13,263 nucleotides of DNA from Planctomycetota bacterium (GTDB taxonomy: Bacteria; Planctomycetota; UBA1135). The position numbers were made by a program, and so were the translations under genes. Positions within the stretch are counted from its first letter, which is position 1; every line of letters starts with the position of its first letter. The stretch is from assembly GCA_027623585.1 (NCBI GenBank), contig JAQBVK010000033.1:1-13263 (forward strand). The letters run 5' to 3'. The notes below the pieces were generated by a model, which was given only the letters and a program-made list of their open reading frames with translations, did no database searches and had not been told where the DNA came from. Positions 7,664 to 13,263 of the stretch are shown one piece after another.

Positions 7664-8146
7664 ATGTTTCGCCGCGTCCTTCTCGCCACGGACTTTTCGC
7701 TGCAGGCCGAGGCCGCCTACCCTTGGGCTGCGCGCCTCGCTTCCTTGAACGGGGGCTGCGTGGTCCTCGCCCACGCGCTCGAAGACGATCTCGTCGCGAC
7801 CGCGCCGGTGTTCGCGCACTACATGGCGCCGGGCGCGCTGGACTTCGGTCACTACCGCGAAGAATTTCGCCGCGGCGCGCTGAAGGCGCTCGACGCCGCA
7901 GCCGATCGCCTGCGCGCGCACGGCGTGGAAGTCGAGACCCAACTGCTGGAACGCGGGAAGCCCGCGCAAGCCTTGGTCGAAGCCGCGCGCAAACACCGCT
8001 GCAGCGCGATCGTGATCGCGACGCACGGCCGCGGCGGACTTGCGCACCTCTTGCTCGGTTCGACGGCCGAGAGGGTCGTGCGTTCGGCCAAGGTTCCGGT
8101 GCTCACGGTCCACGAGGGCGACGTCGTGCTCGACGGAGGGCAATGA
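7664..8146 (+). CDS. Universal stress protein (UspA family)
   Basis: A single-domain, 160-residue cytosolic Usp, the usual length for the family. It opens with FRRVLLATDFSLQAEAAYPWAARLA, the typical first strand and helix with the ATP-contacting Asp (D10). The nucleotide-binding signature near the C-terminus reads ATHGRGGLAHLLLGST (G122, G132, S133, T134) and is followed by AERVVRSAKVPVLTV, the standard final strand. The first glycine of the G-2x-G-9x-G-S/T motif is Ala here, as in many Usps, so ATP binding is still likely. Such proteins bind ATP or nucleotides and help cells survive starvation or stress; the specific trigger is not evident. Its stop overlaps the exonuclease start (ATGA at 8143-8146), so the two are probably coupled. 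Start chosen at ATG 7664 because the conserved first strand begins at once. Confidence 0.93.
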   Translation: MFRRVLLATDFSLQAEAAYPWAARLASLNGGCVVLAHALEDDLVATAPVFAHYMAPGALDFGHYREEFRRGALKALDAAADRLRAHGVEVETQLLERGKPAQALVEAARKHRCSAIVIATHGRGGLAHLLLGSTAERVVRSAKVPVLTVHEGDVVLDGGQ

Positions 8147-8862
8147 GCGCGGCACCGCCCGGATTGCGCGCGCCGGTGGTGGCCTTCGACATCGAAGTGG
8201 CCGGCATCGCGTGGGAAGAAGTCGACGAGGCCACGCGCCACTACTTGCTCGAACGCGCGCGCCGCGTTTCTCCGGAGGAGGCCGAAGGCCTGCCGCATCG
8301 CCTCGCGCTGGTGCCAGGAATGGGCCGCGTGGTGGCGATCGGCATGTGGAACCTGGAAAAGGATCAGGGCGCGGTGCTCGCGCACGGCAGCGGCTGCAAG
8401 TGGCAGGCTTTTGATGAGATGCCAGGCACCAAGATCTTTCACGGCAACGAGCGCGAGATTCTCGACGAATTCTGGAGCCTCGCGCGCGAGTGGGGGACGG
8501 TCGTGACCTACAACGGCCGCGGCTACGACGGCCCGGTGCTGATGATTCGCTCGGCGATGCTCGGCATCGCGCCGACGCGCAATTTGCTCGGCTATCGCTA
8601 CAGCATCAAGGATCACTGTGATTTGATGGAGGTGATGCACTTCCACGGCGCGCAACGCCGCACTTTCACGCTGGACTACTGGTGCAGGAGGTTCGGTGTC
8701 GAATCGCCCAAGGGCACGATGGACGGCTCGCAAGTCGCCGAAAAGGCGCGCGCCGGACGCTACGACGAAATCGCCTCCTACTGCCTGCGCGACACGCGCG
8801 CGACCGCCGACCTGTTCCGCCGCATCCAGAGCACGCTGATCCCGCTGTTCGCGCAGTCGTAG
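8143..8862 (+). CDS. PolB-type 3'-5' exonuclease-like protein (RNase H fold, DEDD family)
   Basis: This 239-residue protein matches the predicted 3'-5' exonuclease family related to the proofreading domain of DNA polymerase B. All three Exo motifs are visible: ExoI VVAFDIE (D16, E18), ExoII VVTYNGRGYDGP (N124, D129) and ExoIII SYCLRDTRAT (Y213, D217). Two metal ions held by these acids cut single nucleotides from 3' ends of DNA or RNA. No polymerase domain is present, so it is a stand-alone nuclease; its physiological substrate is unknown. The start is ATG 8143, which overlaps the universal stress protein stop as ATGA and has GGAGGG just upstream (8135-8140, slightly close). An in-frame ATG at 7723 exists but lies inside the stress protein gene. 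Coupling to a stress protein suggests a repair or RNA-turnover role, which is inference. Confidence 0.85.
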   Translation: MSAAPPGLRAPVVAFDIEVAGIAWEEVDEATRHYLLERARRVSPEEAEGLPHRLALVPGMGRVVAIGMWNLEKDQGAVLAHGSGCKWQAFDEMPGTKIFHGNEREILDEFWSLAREWGTVVTYNGRGYDGPVLMIRSAMLGIAPTRNLLGYRYSIKDHCDLMEVMHFHGAQRRTFTLDYWCRRFGVESPKGTMDGSQVAEKARAGRYDEIASYCLRDTRATADLFRRIQSTLIPLFAQS

Positions 8863-8865
8863 CGC

Positions 8866-10377
8866 ATGAGCTTGCTGGCGCGCAACACGCTGCTGCTGAC
8901 GGTGGCGAAATTCTTCAGCGTCGCGATCTACGGATTGCTCGGCTTGGTGCTGCCGCGCCACGTCAGCTTCGAAGAGAACGGCATCTATGCCTTGATGGTC
9001 TCGCTGCAGATGTTCGGAGGGATGATCGGTTCCTTCGGCGTGCCCTTGGTCGTCACGCGCGAGCTCGCACGGACGCCCGAGCACGGCCCGCGCCTCTGGG
9101 CCCATGGCCGGCTCGCCATGCTGCTCGGCTGCACGCTCTCTTTGGTCCTGCTCGCGGGATTTCTCGGATGGGAGACCTCGATCCACCCCGCCACTGCCGC
9201 GCGCAAGTGGTGGCTCTTCGTGATCGTGGCGGTGATGGTCTTCGCCGAGGCGATCGGCAGTCTCGGCGACGCGATGTTCCAAGGCCACGAGCGCATGGGG
9301 CGTCCGGCGGCGATCGAAATCGGCACCGGCTTCGTGCGCGCGGGCGGCGCTTGGATGGCGATGATCTTCCTGCCGCCGCAGTGGCGTCTCGAAGGCATCT
9401 TCGTGTGCTTCTGCCTAGGAACGGTATGGCGCGCCATCGTGATTCGCCGGCTCGTGCACCGCGAACTCTTGCACGGCGCGTCGATTCCGCGCGCGAGCCT
9501 CGCCGACGCGTGGCGGACGACCAAGTCCTCTGGCGCGATCGCGGTCTTCCGCATGCTGCGCGTGGTGCGCAACCGCATGGATTTGATCCTGGTCGGCGCT
9601 CTGATCGGGCTCGCGTCGGTAGCGGCGGACCCGGATCAGGCGCGCAGCCTCTACGGCATGTCGCTGCGCCTGGCCGGAATCTTCCACACCGTGACCATCG
9701 CGTTCACGACGGCGCTGTTCCCGCGCTTCTCGCGCATGACGGCCGAAGGTCAGGACCTCCGCCAACTTCATGAGCCCTACGCGCGCGCGGTGCGCTGGCA
9801 GGCGTGGTGGTCCACTCCGCTCGCCGCCGGACTTTTCTACTACACCGCGCCCGTCAACGCCTGGTTCGGTGAGAAATACTTGCACGGGCTTCCTGAGATG
9901 GGACTTGCGGCGAGCGCCGCGCTGCTGCCATGGTTGATGGTCGGCACCTACATCGACTGCGTCGGCGGTCCGGTGGGCATGTTGATGATGGGCGTCAAGC
10001 GGCTGGAACGGAAGATCCCTTGGGTCGGGCTGCTGCTTGCAGGGTCCTCGGTCGCCCTGGTTGCCGGCCTCGTGCCTTTCTACGGATTGATCGGAGCGGC
10101 ATGGGCCTCCTGCGCGGTTGCCGGGCTGGAGCTCGTCGTCAAGATGGTCATCGTCGGCACGACGATCGGCCCGCCTCTGCGCATCATCACCGGCGTGCTG
10201 CCCTATCTCGGCGTTTCTGGCGTCATGATTCTGGGCTTGCAATGGCTTGGCCTGCACGATGCGCCCGTGATCGGAGCGGTGATCGGAGGAAGTTTCTATC
10301 TCGCGGCCTGCCTGCTGCTGCGGATCACCGACCCAGCCATCGCCCGGTTCCTGCTCCAACGATTCCGGCGCGCGTGA
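8866..10377 (+). CDS. MOP-superfamily polysaccharide/lipid-linked oligosaccharide flippase (Wzx-like)
   Basis: A 503-residue inner-membrane protein with about 12 to 14 hydrophobic helices, the usual size and topology for polysaccharide flippases of the MATE/MOP superfamily. It begins LARNTLLLTVAKFFSV, the short basic entry followed by the first helix, and LPRHVSFEENGIYALMVSLQ matches the conserved loop after helix 1 (L-P-R-x-L-x-x-x-x-x-G-x-Y). A central basic stretch, FRMLRVVRNRMDLILVGAL, resembles the region before the seventh helix, where the second half begins. Such proteins move undecaprenyl- or lipid-linked sugars from the cytoplasmic to the outer face. It follows the exonuclease after 3 bp and no Shine-Dalgarno is visible. 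No glycosyltransferase is in the window, so the cargo cannot be named. Confidence 0.87.
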   Translation: MSLLARNTLLLTVAKFFSVAIYGLLGLVLPRHVSFEENGIYALMVSLQMFGGMIGSFGVPLVVTRELARTPEHGPRLWAHGRLAMLLGCTLSLVLLAGFLGWETSIHPATAARKWWLFVIVAVMVFAEAIGSLGDAMFQGHERMGRPAAIEIGTGFVRAGGAWMAMIFLPPQWRLEGIFVCFCLGTVWRAIVIRRLVHRELLHGASIPRASLADAWRTTKSSGAIAVFRMLRVVRNRMDLILVGALIGLASVAADPDQARSLYGMSLRLAGIFHTVTIAFTTALFPRFSRMTAEGQDLRQLHEPYARAVRWQAWWSTPLAAGLFYYTAPVNAWFGEKYLHGLPEMGLAASAALLPWLMVGTYIDCVGGPVGMLMMGVKRLERKIPWVGLLLAGSSVALVAGLVPFYGLIGAAWASCAVAGLELVVKMVIVGTTIGPPLRIITGVLPYLGVSGVMILGLQWLGLHDAPVIGAVIGGSFYLAACLLLRITDPAIARFLLQRFRRA

Positions 10378-10396
10378 GCCCGCCATCCCGCCGACC

Positions 10397-10402
10397 TAGA
10401 AT
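10397..10402 (+). promoter_or_regulatory. Possible -10 element (TAGAAT) before the cytosolic alkaline-phosphatase-fold gene
   Basis: The 52-bp spacer between the flippase and the next gene contains CTAGAAT about 27 bases before ATG 10430. This is one mismatch from TATAAT and is the best -10 candidate in the window, giving a leader of about 20 bases. A matching -35 box is not obvious and no Shine-Dalgarno follows. Confidence 0.33.
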
Positions 10403-10429
10403 CTGGGCGACCATTCATGGTCCCGCCGC

Positions 10430-12100
10430 ATGAGTTCCACCCCTCGCGTCGTCTTCGCCGGCATTGACGGAGCCACCTGGGACATCATCGAACCGATGGT
10501 GGCCGCCGGAAAGCTGCCGAATCTCGCCGCCACGATGCGCGCCGGCACTTACGGCCCGCTGAAGAGCACCATTCCGCCGAACTCCTCGCTCGCGTGGAGT
10601 TCCTTCCAGACCGGCGTCCATCCCGGCAAGCACGGGATCTTCTTCTTCCGCGAGCAGAATCCGGGCTCCTACGTGCGGCCGGTGGTGTCGTGGGATTCGG
10701 TGCAGGCGCCTTCGATCTGGAAGATCGCCGCGGATGCCGGCAAGAAGGTCTGCGTCGTCACGGTGCCGCTGACCTTTCCGCCCGAGAAACTCGAGAACGG
10801 TTTCATGATGGGCGGGCTGATGACGCCGGATCGGCATTCCGACTTCATCTATCCGCCGGAGATGCGCGCCGAACTCGAGGCCGCAATCGGCGACGTGCCG
10901 GCCGACAACGAGCCGGAAATCCTCTATCACAGCGCCGGCGAAGAGCAGGGCTACCGCAGCCTCTTCCACGTAATCGAGCAGATCACGCGCATCGGCGAGT
11001 ACCTGATCGAGAAGCACAAGCCGGACCTCTTCGCGCTGGTCTACCGTCAGGTCGACTTGACCAGCCACAGCGCTTGGTGCTTCCAGGATCCCGAGTGGCA
11101 GAAGAAGAACCCTGGCAAGTGGGAAGCAAAACGCGACCACCTCGCCAAGGTCTACGAAGCGGTAGACGCCGGCTATGGGCGGCTGCGCGCCAAGGCGATG
11201 GCGATGGATGGCGAGGTCGCCTTCGGCACCTGCTCCGACCACGGCTTCGGTCGCATCACCTACACCTACTACATGAACAAGTGGCTCGCCGACAACGGCT
11301 ACTTGGTGTTGAAGGGGGGGGAGAGCTGGCAGCGCTTCCGCCTTTGGAAGCAGAAGACCTGGCAGAAGATCTTGCGTCGCACCGGCTTGCAGACGCGCAT
11401 GGCGCTGAAGGGCAAACGCCTGCCCAACGCCGAACAGTTGATCATGCACATGATCGATTGGTCGAAGACGCGGGCCTACTCGAGCTTCAGCGGCGGTGAG
11501 GACATCGTGCTGATCAACCTCAAGGGCCGCGAGCCGCAGGGCATCGTCGAACCGGGTGAAGAGTACGAGCGGCTGCGCGAGGAGATCATCGCCAAGTTGC
11601 CGGAGATGCGCGCGGTCGACGGCGGGCGCGTGATTTCGGCGGCCTTCAAGCGCGAGGACATTTGGGAAGGGCCGCAGGTCTTCCTCGCGCCGGACATCCA
11701 GTGCATGACGGTCGACACTGCTTGCAACATGGGCGCGAGCCCGGTGCACAAGGTGCAAGCCGAGGAAACCAAGGACGGGCGCCCCGCGATGCACCGCATC
11801 AACGGCATTTACGCCTGGGAAGGCAAGGGTATCTTCAAGCAGGGAGTGCGCCTCGGCGGACCCCAGATCGCGGACATGGCGACCACCATCCTGCACCTGC
11901 TCGGCCTTCCGCTCGACGAGCATCTCGACGGGCGCGTGATGGAAGATTGCATGACCGACGAATATCGCGCGCAGCATCCGGTGCAGCGCCGCACCGGCGG
12001 CATCGAATTGAAACCGCGCGACGTAGGCTCGGCGAATCGTTCCTCCAGCGACGAAGAACGGCTCATGGAGACGATGCGCGCACTTGGCTACATGGAATGA
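10430..12100 (+). CDS. Alkaline-phosphatase-superfamily phosphodiesterase/phosphatase, predicted cytosolic
   Basis: A 556-residue protein with no signal peptide or membrane helix. The fold starts VVFAGIDGATWDIIEP (metal ligand D13). The nucleophile region is STIPPNSSLAWSSFQTG, with S52 at the position where related proteins have Thr or Ser, followed by HPGKHGIFFF, typical of the type I phosphodiesterase/NPP-like group. Other ligands are YRQVDLTSH (D209, H213), TCSDHGFG (D270, H271) and AMHRINGIYAWEG (H455). The insert of about 170 residues between the last two (272-445) is usual in this group. The tail METMRALGYME repeats the LGY ending seen in the lipoprotein paralogue. Codons 295-297 hold a run of eight Gs (11314-11321). 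The start follows a 52-bp spacer with a possible -10 box. Substrate unknown; location next to a flippase and a deacetylase suggests a phosphorylated sugar or lipid intermediate. Confidence 0.87.
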   Translation: MSSTPRVVFAGIDGATWDIIEPMVAAGKLPNLAATMRAGTYGPLKSTIPPNSSLAWSSFQTGVHPGKHGIFFFREQNPGSYVRPVVSWDSVQAPSIWKIAADAGKKVCVVTVPLTFPPEKLENGFMMGGLMTPDRHSDFIYPPEMRAELEAAIGDVPADNEPEILYHSAGEEQGYRSLFHVIEQITRIGEYLIEKHKPDLFALVYRQVDLTSHSAWCFQDPEWQKKNPGKWEAKRDHLAKVYEAVDAGYGRLRAKAMAMDGEVAFGTCSDHGFGRITYTYYMNKWLADNGYLVLKGGESWQRFRLWKQKTWQKILRRTGLQTRMALKGKRLPNAEQLIMHMIDWSKTRAYSSFSGGEDIVLINLKGREPQGIVEPGEEYERLREEIIAKLPEMRAVDGGRVISAAFKREDIWEGPQVFLAPDIQCMTVDTACNMGASPVHKVQAEETKDGRPAMHRINGIYAWEGKGIFKQGVRLGGPQIADMATTILHLLGLPLDEHLDGRVMEDCMTDEYRAQHPVQRRTGGIELKPRDVGSANRSSSDEERLMETMRALGYME

Positions 12101-12113
12101 GTCATCCATCGAA

Positions 12114-13263
12114 GTGGCGCGTTTCCTCCCCGTTCTGCTCCGCCGCCCGTCGAACCTGATTTCGGTTCCAGAAGTTGGCGCGCTTCCGTCCGCGCGCCGC
12201 GCCGGTTTCGTGCACGGCGATCCCGCGCCCTGGATCCCGACGACGCTGGCTCGTCTCCAACCGGAGACTTGGACCGAGGCCTGCGATCTGCTGCTCGCGC
12301 CGGCGCCGCGGCCGGGAGCAGAGACTGCCACGCTCCTCGAGCTGCTCGACAGCTTGCCGCGCGACCGCACGGTCGTGCTCTACGAGCGCGATTGGCCGGT
12401 GTGGCCGAACGTGCTCATGCACGACGGAAGTGGCGACGCCAAGCGCGAATTTTCTTCCCACGCGGCGGGACTGCGCGCCTATCGCAGCGGATTCCGCCAC
12501 GGCTGCGCAGGGTTTTCGGAAGCGCTCCAGGTGCTACCGGCGCGGCGCACCGCGGATTTGTTGCGCGGTTCCGGACGCGCCGAACGCCGCGGCGGGGGGC
12601 CGCTGGAAAACCGCCGCTATTTGGTGACGGCCCTGGACCATCAGCGCTCCGCGCCGCTCGCGTGCTCGGGCGCTCCCACGCTCGCTCCGGCTCGACGCAT
12701 CGTTGTGCTCGCGCCGCACTTCGATGACGACGCGATCCAGGCCGGAGGCGCGATTCTCGATGGCCTCGCCTCCGGCGCCGAGGTCCGCGTGATCTGGATG
12801 ACCGACGGCACGCGCGGCGTGCCTGGCCTGGCTCCGCAAGAGGCCACCCGCATCCGCAAGGAAGAGGCGCGCGCCGCGATGGCGGTGCTCGGCGTGAGCG
12901 ACCTGCATTTCCTCGACGCGCCCGAAGAGCGTTTGAGCGCGCGCGGACCTTGGATTCCACGCTTGCGCGCCCTGCTCGAGGAATTTGCGCCGGATCGCAC
13001 GCACGTCGTGTGGTGGGCCGACAATCACGTGGATCACTACGAGTCCGCGCGCGCCTTGCAGGCCGCTTGGCCCGCCGGCCTGAGCGAGGCGCGCATCGCC
13101 GCCGCGGGAACTTGGGCGCCCGTGCCCGGCACCGCGCTGCTGCCGCTGACCCCGGAAATGCGGCGCCGTAAGGATCAGGCGGTCGAAGCCTACGTTTCCC
13201 AATTGCGCGTGGTCGACTACCTGCGCGCCGAACGCGGTCTCGGCCGCTGGCAAGCGCGGGAAC
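12114..13263 (+). CDS. PIG-L family N-deacetylase with unassigned N-terminal region (3' truncated by window edge)
   Basis: The frame is open from before 12114 to the window end (383 codons visible from GTG 12114). The PIG-L core begins at about residue 194 with RIVVLAPHFDDDAIQAGG (H202, D204, D205), the zinc-binding PHxDD motif. WMTDGTRG follows, and DNHVDHYES (H305, H308) supplies the third zinc histidine. PIG-L enzymes remove acetyl groups from GlcNAc-type sugars on lipids or small molecules. Residues 1 to about 190 are unassigned: soluble, Arg/Pro/Leu rich, with LLLAPAPRPG and RTVVLYERDWPVWPN. No in-frame ATG lies before 12417, so the start is GTG 12114 or TTG 12084; I chose GTG because it starts 13 bp after the previous stop. 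The ATG at 12097 is in another frame and hits a stop at 12159. Deacetylase call firm, start uncertain. Confidence 0.78.
   Translation, partial: MARFLPVLLRRPSNLISVPEVGALPSARRAGFVHGDPAPWIPTTLARLQPETWTEACDLLLAPAPRPGAETATLLELLDSLPRDRTVVLYERDWPVWPNVLMHDGSGDAKREFSSHAAGLRAYRSGFRHGCAGFSEALQVLPARRTADLLRGSGRAERRGGGPLENRRYLVTALDHQRSAPLACSGAPTLAPARRIVVLAPHFDDDAIQAGGAILDGLASGAEVRVIWMTDGTRGVPGLAPQEATRIRKEEARAAMAVLGVSDLHFLDAPEERLSARGPWIPRLRALLEEFAPDRTHVVWWADNHVDHYESARALQAAWPAGLSEARIAAAGTWAPVPGTALLPLTPEMRRRKDQAVEAYVSQLRVVDYLRAERGLGRWQARE

Noticed and set aside
10267..10288. Short direct repeat GTGATCGGAG (two copies, 12 bp apart)
   Set aside because: It encodes two VIG turns in a flippase helix and is explained by codon bias; no regulatory role is indicated.
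10415..12370. Very long open frame on the minus strand (about 650 codons)
   Set aside because: It is the mirror of the AP-fold gene and PIG-L start. High GC removes stop codons on the opposite strand; the protein is His/Arg-rich with no recognisable domain.
12594..12599. Run of six Gs in the PIG-L N-terminal region as a frameshift site
   Set aside because: The reading frame is continuous with good codon bias on both sides, so nothing supports a frameshift.
12175..12727. Plus-strand open frames with ATG starts at 12175 and 12269
   Set aside because: They are out of frame with the PIG-L motif, are Arg/Ala-rich and contain no domain; the third frame carries the coding signal and runs into PHFDDD.

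Overview
The window is a 13.3 kb, very GC-rich stretch with strongly G/C-biased third codon positions. It is densely packed, with every gene on the plus strand, very short spacers and several start/stop overlaps. I found no RNA genes, mobile elements, CRISPR arrays or large repeats. The gene content is typical of poorly characterised, high-GC, complex-envelope bacteria: an OPT transporter, several alkaline-phosphatase-superfamily enzymes, a matrixin with IPT/TIG domains and a MYXO-CTERM-like tail, and a PIG-L deacetylase. Myxococcota or other former Deltaproteobacteria, Planctomycetota and Acidobacteriota would all fit. I cannot assign a phylum from the sequence alone. Most starts lack a clear Shine-Dalgarno sequence.

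Layout: (1) 3-890, the C-terminal half of an OPT-family transporter, followed after 3 bp by a small membrane protein of unknown function (894-1421). (2) 1414-3354, a multi-pass membrane protein with a sulfatase-fold extracytoplasmic domain that carries Thr, not Cys/Ser, at the nucleophile position; its start overlaps the previous stop. (3) After a 74-bp spacer with the window's best ribosome binding site, a small secreted protein (3429-3971) overlaps a large exported matrixin-like metalloprotease with a regulatory-like domain, IPT/TIG repeats and a C-terminal anchor (3961-6180). (4) 6181-7626, a lipoprotein phosphodiesterase/phosphatase of the alkaline phosphatase superfamily. (5) 7664-8146, a universal stress protein, overlapping a PolB-type 3'-5' exonuclease-like protein (8143-8862). 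(6) 8866-10377, a polysaccharide/lipid-linked oligosaccharide flippase. (7) 10430-12100, a second soluble alkaline-phosphatase-superfamily enzyme without an export signal. (8) 12114 to the window end, a PIG-L-type N-deacetylase with an unassigned ~190-residue N-terminal region; it has no ATG upstream of its catalytic core.

The common theme is the cell envelope. Three alkaline-phosphatase-fold enzymes are predicted in three places: integral membrane, lipoprotein and cytosol. With a MOP flippase and a PIG-L deacetylase they could form a surface-glycan or glycolipid modification locus. The family assignments are solid. The idea of one pathway is inference from neighbourhood only, and the stress protein/exonuclease pair and the OPT transporter may be unrelated passengers.
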